Source: Roseateles sp049532965 (lineage in GTDB: Bacteria; Pseudomonadota; Gammaproteobacteria; Burkholderiales; Burkholderiaceae_C). Taken from it: 64,000 nucleotides of DNA. The translations under genes were made by a program, and so were the position numbers. The stretch lies in assembly GCF_049532965.1 (NCBI RefSeq), contig NZ_CP186694.1, positions 1,550,001 through 1,614,000 on the forward strand. The letters run 5' to 3'. Every line of letters starts with the position of its first letter. Position 1 is the stretch's first letter. The notes beneath the pieces were generated by a model that was not told the origin of the DNA, ran no database searches, and saw only the letters and a program-made list of their open reading frames with translations. Positions 16,533 through 26,673 of this stretch are shown here, in pieces.

Positions 16533-17546
16533 ATGCCGATGCCGACCTCTTTCCGTTCCGACCCCCTGCCCGCTCAACCCGCCTTGAGGCCGACCGCCCC
16601 GGCGGCGCCGAGTCGCGGCCCGACCATCGGCGCCCTGCTGCTGCTGAGCCTGGTGCTTGCGGCCTGCACGACGCCCGCGCCTGCACCGCCGCCGCCCGAG
16701 CCGGCGGTGACGGCGCCGCCGCCGCCTCCCCCGCCGCCCGAGCCCGTGCCGCCCACGCCGGCCGAGCAGGCGCTGTCGCAGAAGACGGCCATGCAGGCGA
16801 TCGAGCTGCTGGAAGCGGGCCAGGAGGACCAGGCCCGTGCCGAGCTGCAGCGCGCGCTGCACCTGGACCCGGCCAACAAGCTGGCCAACAGTCTGATGAA
16901 GCAGATCACCGCCGATCCGGTGGCCTTGCTGGGCCGGGAGTCCTTCGCCTACACGGTGCAGTCCAGCGACACGCTGTCGCGGATCGCGGGTCGCTTCATG
17001 GGTGACATCTATTCGTTCTACATCCTGGCCCGTTACAACGACATCCGCGTGCCGCGCCAGGTGGCGGGTGGCCAGGTGCTGAGGATTCCGGGCAAGCCGC
17101 CGGCGGGCCCGCTGTATCCGCGGCCCTCGTCGCGGCAGGATCCCAAGCCGAGCGCGGCCGCTCCCGCGCCGGCCCCGGTCGTGGCCGCCGCGCCCGCCCC
17201 GGTGGCACCGCCTCCCCCGCCGGTGAAGGAGCTGTCGCCGGGCGAGAAGGCCTTGCGTGCCGGCGAGGCGCATGAGCGCGCCGGCCGCTGGGACAAGGCG
17301 ATCGAGGAGTACCGCCTCGCCGAGGCGGCCGACCAGCCCGGCGCAGTCGCCAGGATCGAGGCGCTGCGCAAGAAGCAGATTGCCCGGGCGACGCTGAGCG
17401 CGCGCACGGCCTTCGCCAAGCAGGACCTCGCCGGCGCCATCCGCGGCTGGGACACCGTGCTGCAGCTGGATCCGGACAACGAACTGGCCAAGCTCGAACG
17501 CCAGAAGGCCGTCACGCTGAAGGCGAAGGCGGATCAGCTGAAGTGA
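16533..17546 (+). CDS. LysM/TPR lipoprotein of the T6SS island
   Basis: A 337-residue predicted outer-membrane or periplasmic lipoprotein. Lipobox LVLAAC puts the cysteine at about residue 47 after an unusually long N-terminal lead. A Pro-rich spacer follows, then a TPR-like helix pair (AIELLEAGQEDQARAELQRA), a LysM domain at about 130-185 (YTVQSSDTLSRIAGRF...GGQVLRIPG), another Pro/Ala spacer and a second TPR block to the end. LysM binds peptidoglycan; the protein may position the secretion complex in the wall, but no specific T6SS role is established. The start could be 16533 or 16539. The terminator at 17572 follows. Confidence 0.82.
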   Translation: MPMPTSFRSDPLPAQPALRPTAPAAPSRGPTIGALLLLSLVLAACTTPAPAPPPPEPAVTAPPPPPPPPEPVPPTPAEQALSQKTAMQAIELLEAGQEDQARAELQRALHLDPANKLANSLMKQITADPVALLGRESFAYTVQSSDTLSRIAGRFMGDIYSFYILARYNDIRVPRQVAGGQVLRIPGKPPAGPLYPRPSSRQDPKPSAAAPAPAPVVAAAPAPVAPPPPPVKELSPGEKALRAGEAHERAGRWDKAIEEYRLAEAADQPGAVARIEALRKKQIARATLSARTAFAKQDLAGAIRGWDTVLQLDPDNELAKLERQKAVTLKAKADQLK

Positions 17547-17571
17547 GGCTCGCCCGCTGATTGCTCCCGCG

Positions 17572-17600
17572 AGAGGCGCCCTTGGGCGCCTCTTTCTCTT
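17572..17600 (+). terminator. Rho-independent terminator
   Basis: Stem AGAGGCGCCC / GGGCGCCTCT with a 2-base loop, followed by TTCTCTTT, 26 bases after the LysM lipoprotein stop. It also lies just beyond the stop of the convergent PEP-CTERM gene and may serve both. Confidence 0.8.
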
Positions 17601-18533
17601 TCACGCGCTGGCGGGCCGGGTGGCGCTGGCCCGGCGTCGGCCGAGCAGGCCCAGCACCGTCGCGCCCGCTATCAGCAGCAGCCAGGTCGCGGGCTCCGGC
17701 GCGGGCGATGGCACCGCGGACAACGCGTAGTTGAAGCCGGAGGCCGAGGCGACGCGGTAGTCGACGAGGTTGCCGTACCAGTCGGTCACCTGGGAGATAC
17801 CGCCCCAGTAGATGGACGGCGCATCGCCGGCCATCGCGCCGGTGGTGGATGCGCCGGCGGCGTTGAGCCGGCTCTTCATCTCCATGTAGAGCGCCATGTT
17901 CAGCGACTCGCCCGCCATGACGGCCGCCGAGAAGCTGTAGACGCCATAGACCTGGCCGATCTCGCTGACGTTCCAGTGGCTGGTCGTGACGACGCTGCCG
18001 TCGTAGGCCAGCTGGGTCTTGCTGTCCCAGCTCGTGAGGTAGCGGTCGCCGAGCTGGTGGACGAAGGTCCAGTCCAGCGAGCCGGCCTCCTTGCCGGCGC
18101 CGGGCGGCGACGCCACCGGATCGATGGAGGCCGTCGTGCCGCCAGCGATCACGATGTTGTAGTGGACGATCAGCTCGTTGTCGAAACCGGCATCGTTGCG
18201 CTGGAAGGTCAGGACGTCCCCTTGATACGCGGTCAGCGACATCGACGCCGCGCCGGTCCCGGAGAAGCGCATCGCGGCGCTGCCCGACAGGTAGCCCGGC
18301 CCCAGCCGGGTGGAAGCCGAGCTGCTGGCCGAGAACGGCTGGCCGGATCCGTCAGTGCCCGTGTCCGAGACTTGAGCAGCCAGTTCCCCGGGGCTGCCGG
18401 CCTGGGAGCGGCTGTCGGTCACGCGGCCCGAGGTGACGGCGATCTTCTGGTAAGGCTCGATGGAGGCGTTGAACTGCGCTTGGGCGCCCGAGGCGGCCGC
18501 GAACAGCAGCGCGGCGAGGAAATGCGGCTTCAT
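17601..18533 (-). CDS. PEP-CTERM sorting-domain protein
   Basis: A 310-residue exported protein. An N-terminal signal peptide (FLAALLFAAASGAQA) ends near residue 20. The C-terminus has the full PEP-CTERM tripartite signal: PEPATW, a hydrophobic segment and an RRR cluster, which an exosortase (EpsH/XrtA type) would process for surface display, often with exopolysaccharide. The middle is Gly/Ser/Ala-rich with no recognised domain. The ATG at 18533 fits the signal peptide; upstream codons to 18611 are not needed. No exosortase gene is in the window and the gene seems unrelated to the T6SS. Confidence 0.88.
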   Translation of the reverse strand: MKPHFLAALLFAAASGAQAQFNASIEPYQKIAVTSGRVTDSRSQAGSPGELAAQVSDTGTDGSGQPFSASSSASTRLGPGYLSGSAAMRFSGTGAASMSLTAYQGDVLTFQRNDAGFDNELIVHYNIVIAGGTTASIDPVASPPGAGKEAGSLDWTFVHQLGDRYLTSWDSKTQLAYDGSVVTTSHWNVSEIGQVYGVYSFSAAVMAGESLNMALYMEMKSRLNAAGASTTGAMAGDAPSIYWGGISQVTDWYGNLVDYRVASASGFNYALSAVPSPAPEPATWLLLIAGATVLGLLGRRRASATRPASA

Positions 18534-18719
18534 GACGGGAGGTCCTTTGAATGGCGTGCGACGCACGGCATCGCGGCCTTTAGCAATCGATGCGCCATGT
18601 CCCGCAGACATGGGGCGTGGCGGGGCGGACCAGGGAAACTTTCGGGGACGCGGCGCGGGATCGGCTAAGAACGTCGCTTGCCCCGATTTCCGTCATCGCA
18701 ACTGCTGAAGGGAGACCTC

Positions 18720-19148
18720 ATGGAAACGCAGGAACTGCATCGTGGACGCCTGATCGATCACCTCCAACTGGTCGTGCGCGACCTGGCCGCCAGCCGCAAG
18801 TTCTACGGCGCGATCCTGCCGCCGCTCGGCGTGCCGATCGGCGGCGATGGGGAGGATTACTTCTGGGCCGACGAGCTGTTCGTGTCGACCGCCGACAGCA
18901 GCGCGGCGCAGGGGCAGCTGACGGGGCGCCATCACCTGGCGTTCCAGGCGAAGGACCGGGCCGCGGTGGATGCGTTCTACAAGACGGCGCTGGCCAACGG
19001 CGGCAAGGACAACGGCGCGCCGGGCGAGCGGCCGTACCACCCGGGGTACTACGCGGCGTTCGTGCTGGACCCGGATGGCAACAACATCGAGGCCGTATTC
19101 CATGGGGAGGCCCAGCGGAGCGCGGAGTCGGTGAAGGTGACTTTCTAG
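18720..19148 (+). CDS. VOC-family (glyoxalase/bleomycin-resistance-like) protein
   Basis: A 142-residue cytoplasmic protein with a single vicinal-oxygen-chelate fold: IDHLQLVVRDLAASRKFY at the start, HHLAFQAKDRAAVDAFY in the middle, and YYAAFVLDPDGNNIEAVF at the end. The first His, second His and final Glu are the usual metal ligands and are present. The substrate cannot be told from sequence; many such proteins are lyases, dioxygenases or resistance proteins. ATG at 18720 has a strong AAGGGAG site. Transcribed alone, divergent from the PEP-CTERM gene across a 186-base gap. Confidence 0.9.
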   Translation: METQELHRGRLIDHLQLVVRDLAASRKFYGAILPPLGVPIGGDGEDYFWADELFVSTADSSAAQGQLTGRHHLAFQAKDRAAVDAFYKTALANGGKDNGAPGERPYHPGYYAAFVLDPDGNNIEAVFHGEAQRSAESVKVTF

Positions 19149-19179
19149 ACGCGGGGAGGTCGGAAGACCCTCACCCCTA

Positions 19180-19203
19180 CCCTCTCCCGCAAGCGGGAGA
19201 GGG
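19180..19203. repeat. REP-like palindrome
   Basis: Palindrome CCCTCTCCCGC-AA-GCGGGAGAGGG within a TCACCCCTACCCT context, between the convergent VOC and TPR genes. The same element occurs at 21167 and 21250. It could act as a bidirectional terminator here. Confidence 0.8.
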
Positions 19204-19225
19204 AGTGAACAGACCGTGACGGGAC

Positions 19226-20113
19226 CTACCGCTTCTCCACCTTGTTCTTCGCCGTCGCCGCCGGGCCGGCGGCGGGGGCCTTGGCGGCCGATTCGTCGAT
19301 GAGCTGCCGCATCAGCGCCGTCGCGCGCGCATTGCGAGGATCGACGCGCAGGCATTTCTGCAGCAGCATCACCGCGCCCGGCTTGTCGATCGCCGAGATC
19401 TTCTCGGCCTTGCGCACGTACAGGTCGGCCAGCAGGCGCTTCGCCGACGGATCGTTGCGATCCTGCGGCGCGCGGCGCTCCAGCAGACGGATCGGCTCGT
19501 CCAGCTCGCCCTGCGCGGCCAGCATCGCGACGTGCTCCAGTTCATTGCGGTCGCCGCCCGTCGCGGCAGCCACTTGCGTGGGGTCCTTGTCCTTCGCGCC
19601 CGTCGCCGCCTGCGCCTTCGGCGCGGTCTTCGCCGCGACCGGCGGTGCGGCCTTGCGCAGCGTCAGCCGCGCCGGCTTGCCGAGGTAGGTCTTCTGGTTG
19701 CGCTCCCTCTCGATCGCGCGCAGCGCATCGGCCGCCGGCTCGTTGTCCGGCTGCAGCGCCAGCGCGCCCAGGTACTGCGTCGTGGCACCCTCGAGATCAC
19801 CGCGCTTGTGCGCCGCCTTCGCCTTCTCGATCCGCTCGGCCACGCCGCTGTCGATCAGTTGCCGCGTCGCAGCGAGGCTGTCGCGGTAGGTCGCGTTGTC
19901 CGGACGCAGCACCGTCAGCGCTTCCCAGGTCCACGCCGCTTCGGCCAGCTGACCGTCCTTGACCTGCTCCTGCGCGCGCTGCACCTGCGCCTGCTCGAAC
20001 GACGACGGCGCCATGCCCGGGCCACCGTCCGCACCGCGTAGCGCCCCACCCGGGCCGCTGCTGCAGGCCGTCAGGGCCAGGGCCGTCGTCAATGCCAGAA
20101 ATGCCGCTCTCAT
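19226..20113 (-). CDS. TPR-repeat lipoprotein
   Basis: A 295-residue predicted lipoprotein: signal ALTTALALTAC with the cysteine at residue 17, then TPR-like helical pairs at about 40-140 (DGQLAEAAWTWEALTVLRP; RGDLEGATTQYLGALALQP), a Lys/Ala-rich spacer at about 150-190, and a second TPR block at about 190-275. ATG at 20113 overlaps the stop of the deacetylase gene (ATGA), so they are co-translated and probably work together in the envelope. Similar to the TPR lipoprotein at 16533 in design but without LysM. Specific role unknown. Confidence 0.8.
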   Translation of the reverse strand: MRAAFLALTTALALTACSSGPGGALRGADGGPGMAPSSFEQAQVQRAQEQVKDGQLAEAAWTWEALTVLRPDNATYRDSLAATRQLIDSGVAERIEKAKAAHKRGDLEGATTQYLGALALQPDNEPAADALRAIERERNQKTYLGKPARLTLRKAAPPVAAKTAPKAQAATGAKDKDPTQVAAATGGDRNELEHVAMLAAQGELDEPIRLLERRAPQDRNDPSAKRLLADLYVRKAEKISAIDKPGAVMLLQKCLRVDPRNARATALMRQLIDESAAKAPAAGPAATAKNKVEKR

Positions 20114-21147
20114 GGGGTCTGTCCAATGCGTCGGCTGGTCTGCAGCCGGGCCTTGAAGGCCTCGAGGTCGTGGTCGCCGAAGATCATCGTGCGGCGCAGC
20201 ATCAGCGGCTGCGCATAGAAGGCGTTGCCGCCGGGGTTGACCGTCACCGCCAGCGTGTACTTCTGGCGCGTCAGCGTCTCCAGTACCTGCTCGTTGGCGT
20301 CGCCGTAGGGATAGGCGTAATGGCGCACCTGATCCTTGGTGCTGAGCTTCTGCTCGATCAGGTCGCGCGGGCCCGCCGTCTCGCTGTCCAGGTTGCGCTT
20401 GTAGCGCTCCTCGTTCTCGCCGGCCGTGCGCTCGATCAGGTTGCGGTGCGTCTTCGAATGCGCCTGGATGTCCATCAGCCCGGACGCCTGCATCTCCGAC
20501 AGCTGCGCCCAGCTGACCGCGTCACCGCCCGCGCCGACGAAATCGGTGTAGACGAACATCGTCGCCGGCATGCCGAGCTTGCGCAGCACCGGGTAGGCGA
20601 ACTTGTAGACCGATTCGTAGCCGTCGTCGAAGGTGACGACCACCGCCTTGGGCGGCAGCGGCTCCTTGCCCTCGAGGTAGCCGGTCAGCTGCGACAGCTT
20701 GACCACGCGGTAGTCGTTCTTCGACAACCACTCCATCTGCGCCGCGAAGCTGGCCGGCGACACGGCCATCTTGCCGCCCGTGGTGCCCAGGCGGTGGTAG
20801 CAGAGGATGGGCACCGTCTGGAAGTTGCCGGCGCGCACGCCCACCGGGTTCATCGGCTTGAGCGGGACGACCAGCGGCTGGCCGGGGTCGGCCTTGGTCG
20901 CGCCGCCGTTGGCCTCGCTGATCTGCCAGTCACGATCGTCGCTGCCCAGCAGGCGTCCAGCAATGCCGCGCAAGGTTTCGCCGGACGCCGGCACGTAGAT
21001 CAGCAGCCGGTCGCTGCGGGCGACGATCTCGCCGTTGACGGCCACGGGCGCCGTCTTCGAGGAAGAAGGTTCGGTGGGTGCCGTTGCCGGGTCGGGCGTC
21101 GAGACGCAACCGGTCAGCGCGAGCGCGGCGGCGACCGCGGCGAGCAT
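20110..21147 (-). CDS. Polysaccharide deacetylase (NodB domain) lipoprotein with LysM-like segment
   Basis: A 345-residue predicted lipoprotein. Signal LAAVAAALALTGC with the cysteine at about residue 13; a LysM-like stretch at about 40-95 (IYVPASGETLRGIAGRLLG); then a NodB deacetylase domain with motif 1 TFDDGY, motif 2 HSKTH and YAYPYGD. The Asp-His-His metal triad is present, so it should remove N-acetyl or O-acetyl groups from a cell-wall or extracellular polysaccharide. The ATG at 21147 directly precedes the signal and lies next to a REP-like palindrome; earlier in-frame codons to 21318 are REP sequence. It follows ppkA in the same direction. Confidence 0.86.
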   Translation of the reverse strand: MLAAVAAALALTGCVSTPDPATAPTEPSSSKTAPVAVNGEIVARSDRLLIYVPASGETLRGIAGRLLGSDDRDWQISEANGGATKADPGQPLVVPLKPMNPVGVRAGNFQTVPILCYHRLGTTGGKMAVSPASFAAQMEWLSKNDYRVVKLSQLTGYLEGKEPLPPKAVVVTFDDGYESVYKFAYPVLRKLGMPATMFVYTDFVGAGGDAVSWAQLSEMQASGLMDIQAHSKTHRNLIERTAGENEERYKRNLDSETAGPRDLIEQKLSTKDQVRHYAYPYGDANEQVLETLTRQKYTLAVTVNPGGNAFYAQPLMLRRTMIFGDHDLEAFKARLQTSRRIGQTP

Positions 21148-21166
21148 CGAGCGCCCCTCACCCCTG

Positions 21167-21190
21167 CCCTCTCCCGCAAGCGGGAGAGGG
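21167..21190. repeat. REP-like palindrome just upstream of the deacetylase gene
   Basis: CCCTCTCCCGC-AA-GCGGGAGAGGG, identical to the element at 19180, 20 bases ahead of the deacetylase start. Pairs with a second copy about 60 bases away. Confidence 0.8.
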
Positions 21191-21249
21191 AGCTTCCGTG
21201 ACCATGCGGAGGTGCCGGGCGAGAAAGATTCCTCGCGGACTGCATGGCC

Positions 21250-21274
21250 CCCTCTCCCGCTTGGCGGGAGAGGG
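21250..21274. repeat. REP-like palindrome between ppkA and the deacetylase gene
   Basis: CCCTCTCCCGC-TTG-GCGGGAGAGGG. With the copy at 21167 it fills the ppkA-deacetylase gap and could attenuate read-through from ppkA. Confidence 0.78.
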
Positions 21275-21330
21275 TTGGGGAGAGGGGCATTCATCAGAAG
21301 AAATCCTTTCAAGGTCATCAGGCGGCGCAG

Positions 21331-23910
<2,580 letters not shown>

Positions 23911-23976
23911 CGGACGCCTCGCCGCGGCGAGGATCGCCGCCCAGTGCGCATCGTCCCCTGTCACGGGGATCGGGGG

Positions 23977-23992
23977 CAATGAACGAAAGTCA
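23977..23992 (-). promoter_or_regulatory. T6SS control motif upstream of ppkA
   Basis: CAATGAACGAAAGTCA (TGACTTTCGTTCATTG on the minus strand), 67 bases before the ppkA ATG and identical over 16 bases to the site upstream of tagH. Confidence 0.55.
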
Positions 23993-24025
23993 TCCGGACG
24001 AGCGGAGGATGCTCGTTACCGCCCG

Positions 24026-24721
24026 TCACGAAGGCTCGTAGCGGATGGCGGCGAGCGGACGTCGCCGATGCAGTCGCTCGAGCATGCGCCCGACGCGTGC
24101 GTGCCAGTCCGAAGGATCGGCATGCAGCCCATCCATCCAGATCTGGACATGTCGCGGCTCCAGGAGCGAGAGGGAGGTCGCGCCCATGTCGGCGAAGACG
24201 GCCCCGACCAGGGGGCGCAGTCCAACGGCCAGATGCTCCAAGGTGTCCAGCGCGTCGGCCAGCGCCTCCAGCAGCGGATCCTCGACCGGATCGACAAACC
24301 AGAGGTGAAGATGGAAGGCCTCGCGGAAGTTGGTCGACGCGAAGCCGAAGGCATCGGGGCGTTCGTCCGCTGCTTGCCGGTGCAAGCGCTCGACCATGGC
24401 GGCGGGAGCGGCCAGCGCCTGAGCCTGGCGAAGCGAAGAGGCGTCGCCATGACTGGCGAGCAGGTGCAGCACGCCCCGACGCAGCAGCGCCATGTCCTCG
24501 GCGGCGAAGGCCGCCAGGCCGGCGACGCTGATTCCCACCTGGCCCGGCGCCCACTCCGCGCCCGCGGTCCCGTCCTGTCCGCCGGCGGGCATGGCGCCCG
24601 TCCCCTCCCCATCGGCCAGCAAGCCGAACCGCCGCGCCCGCTCGACCGCCCGCAGGAAGGCCAGGACCTCGGCGCGCAGCCGAGGCCCGACGTCCTGCAG
24701 CGCGTGAGGCAAGGTCAGCAT
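24026..24721 (-). CDS. Uncharacterised protein at the end of effector module 1
   Basis: A 231-residue protein with no recognised domain. It has no signal peptide or membrane segment and is rich in Ala, Leu and Arg; helical stretches (PRLRAEVLAFLRAVERAR; LLEALADALDTLEHLAVGL) flank a conserved-looking aromatic segment (FREAFHLHLWFVDPVEDP). ATG at 24721 lies about 9 bases beyond the stop of the TsiV-like immunity gene, so it is co-transcribed with the nuclease effector and immunity genes. It could be a second immunity or accessory factor. No function is assigned. Confidence 0.7.
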   Translation of the reverse strand: MLTLPHALQDVGPRLRAEVLAFLRAVERARRFGLLADGEGTGAMPAGGQDGTAGAEWAPGQVGISVAGLAAFAAEDMALLRRGVLHLLASHGDASSLRQAQALAAPAAMVERLHRQAADERPDAFGFASTNFREAFHLHLWFVDPVEDPLLEALADALDTLEHLAVGLRPLVGAVFADMGATSLSLLEPRHVQIWMDGLHADPSDWHARVGRMLERLHRRRPLAAIRYEPS

Positions 24722-24729
24722 GGGTAGCG

Positions 24730-25692
24730 TCAAGCCGCGTCGAAGAATCGGCGATACCAGAGGACTCGCCGCTCGAAGTCCATATTCGCGATCGTCTGGA
24801 ACTTGGCGCGCTCGTCGGACATGGCGAGCGGGGCCAGGACCGCCCCGGCCTGACGGTACAGCGGCAGGAGGTCCTGACGATTGACGTCCCCCGTCTCCGG
24901 CGCCGGCCCCGCCTGGATCTCAAGGATGCCCGGCCCCACGATCTCGCTCTCCAGTCCTCGCTCGGAGGCCGCCTTCGCCAGGGCGGCCAGGTCCTGACCG
25001 CGCGCCTTCGCCGCGGCCTCGGACACGAAAGTGAGCCAGGACACCGCCAGCAGGCCGTCCAGCATCAGGTTGGCCTGTCCCAGCGGCGCTCCCACCGAAA
25101 CGCCCGGATAACGCGACAGCCAGCCCGGTAGATCCCGGTCGATCGCGGCCTCGGCGTCGGCGAAGCCGCCGCCGGTGTAGTACGACCAGCCGCAATGCCC
25201 TGCCAGAAGGGGGAAGTCCTGCAGCAGTTCCCGCGCGAAGGCTTTCAGCGCCGAAGGGGTCGCCATGTCCCCGTCCGGCGGCAGGCAGACCCGCAGGTAC
25301 GAACGCGTCGGCGGAATACCGTCGCCGGCCGTCAGCCGGGTCGAGAACCAGTCAATGGACGGCAGGTCGAAGGCTGCCGCCTTCTCGCCGGAGAAACATT
25401 CGATGCCAGAGAGCTTCGCGGGCTTCTTCTCGTCGGCGGCGACGAAGTTGACGATCAGGGTCGACGCGTCCGGCGCGATCGCCTTGGCAGTGGACATCGT
25501 GTTCGTCCGGTAGTAACTCAGGGCGCCGGGAAACCTGTGGTCGATCGCGCGCGCGGCGGCGGCCAGGGCTCCCTTGAACTTGCCTCTGGCCTCCGTGCCG
25601 TAAAGGTGGATCTCCAGGCATGGCCGGACATTGCCCTTCTTCAAGGTGGCGTGCGTGGCCCGCAGGGTCTCGACAAATTCGTTGCGCTTCAT
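24730..25692 (-). CDS. TsiV-type immunity protein (DUF3396)
   Basis: A 320-residue cytoplasmic protein resembling the DUF3396 / 'type VI immunity for VRR-NUC' family. The family-like features are PPDGDMATPSALKAFARELL, HCGWSYYTGGGFADAEAAI, and a later Gly-rich segment with SWLTFVSEAA. It directly follows the VRR-NUC effector gene (30-base gap), the arrangement of TseV-TsiV pairs, so it should protect the producer from that nuclease. ATG at 25692 has an AGGA site; a TTG 15 bases upstream is less likely. Family membership is by recalled pattern. Confidence 0.78.
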   Translation of the reverse strand: MKRNEFVETLRATHATLKKGNVRPCLEIHLYGTEARGKFKGALAAAARAIDHRFPGALSYYRTNTMSTAKAIAPDASTLIVNFVAADEKKPAKLSGIECFSGEKAAAFDLPSIDWFSTRLTAGDGIPPTRSYLRVCLPPDGDMATPSALKAFARELLQDFPLLAGHCGWSYYTGGGFADAEAAIDRDLPGWLSRYPGVSVGAPLGQANLMLDGLLAVSWLTFVSEAAAKARGQDLAALAKAASERGLESEIVGPGILEIQAGPAPETGDVNRQDLLPLYRQAGAVLAPLAMSDERAKFQTIANMDFERRVLWYRRFFDAA

Positions 25693-25722
25693 TCTTGTCC
25701 TATTCAACGAAGAGGGGCGGCA

Positions 25723-26670
25723 TCAGCAGCCGCAACTCTTCCGGTCCAGCTCGACGAGCTTGTTGCTTTCGCCCCGCTGCTTGAGGCGGTCCTTGGCCGC
25801 GGCCTGGTTCTTCGTCGGCTTGTCATCGATCTTCACTTCGAAATAGCGTTTGACGTTTCCCTCGGTCATGCCCTGGCTCTTGTCCTTCAGCAGCGTGAAG
25901 TCCGGTCGCCACCCGGGCACGTCGTTCTTTCTCAGCGTGTTGATCGCCCCCATCTGGCTGCTGGGCGCCTTCACTCCGGCGAGCCCCCCGAGCAGGCGGC
26001 TCTTGGACAGACAGGGTATCAGCGCGTCGGCGACGTTGTCCGGCAAGCCCCAGGTCGCTTCGGTCAGGAGATTCTCGTAGCCGGTCTTGGGCTCGTGGCG
26101 CGGCGGGCCGTTGCTGAACCGCTTCGCGATCTCGTCCTGGTGGTGCTTGCCCTCGGCCAGCTTCTCGCCGTCGTCCGATTTCTTGGCGGCCTTGCAGACT
26201 TCTTCGCAGATCTCGTTGGCCAGCTTCACCTCCTCGTCGTCGAGGTTGTGGGCGGCCACGACCGATTGGATGACCCCTGCCAGGTTGGCCGCGTTCTCAT
26301 GGTTGTGGAACATCTTGTCCATGAACCGGGCGCAGTTCTTCCCGTTCATCTTCGTGTCGAAGGAGTACAGGATCCAGGTCGCCTCCTTCATGAAGGTGCT
26401 GGACTTGACCCCGCCGGCCACGCCGGGGTTGTCGCCGTTGGACATCGCGAACTTCGAGCCCTTGATGGCCGCCATCGCCTTGTCGCCCTTGACCGTCGTC
26501 GTGCCGTTGGACAGCGTGATCGACTGGGCGATGTTGGGATACGGGATGGGCACCGGCCCGCCGGGGCTGGGCGTCTTGCAGACGTCGGGGATCGTGGCCG
26601 CGCTGATGCCGTTGCTGAACTTGTGCACCAGCGAGTTGACCGTCCCATTGACCTTGATGGTGACCGGCAT
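25723..26670 (-). CDS. T6SS effector: PAAR-like DUF4150 domain plus VRR-NUC nuclease
   Basis: A 315-residue specialised effector. Residues about 1-130 are a DUF4150 PAAR-like tip domain (VPIPYPNIAQS, TTTVKGDKAMAAIKGSKFAMSNGD) that caps the VgrG spike. The C-terminal part, about 240-305, is a VRR-NUC (PD-(D/E)XK) nuclease with the acidic pair in GWRPDF (Asp257) and the E-V-K at 278-280, then KNQAAAKDRL with the family Gln. A DNase acting in the target cytoplasm is the expected activity, as for TseV. It ends with a cysteine-rich KSCGC. Immunity gene directly downstream. Confidence 0.88.
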   Translation of the reverse strand: MPVTIKVNGTVNSLVHKFSNGISAATIPDVCKTPSPGGPVPIPYPNIAQSITLSNGTTTVKGDKAMAAIKGSKFAMSNGDNPGVAGGVKSSTFMKEATWILYSFDTKMNGKNCARFMDKMFHNHENAANLAGVIQSVVAAHNLDDEEVKLANEICEEVCKAAKKSDDGEKLAEGKHHQDEIAKRFSNGPPRHEPKTGYENLLTEATWGLPDNVADALIPCLSKSRLLGGLAGVKAPSSQMGAINTLRKNDVPGWRPDFTLLKDKSQGMTEGNVKRYFEVKIDDKPTKNQAAAKDRLKQRGESNKLVELDRKSCGC

Positions 26671-26673
26671 GTC

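Noticed and set aside
19135..19148. Further copy of GTGACTTTC
   Set aside because: It lies inside the last codons of the VOC-family gene, not upstream of a T6SS gene.
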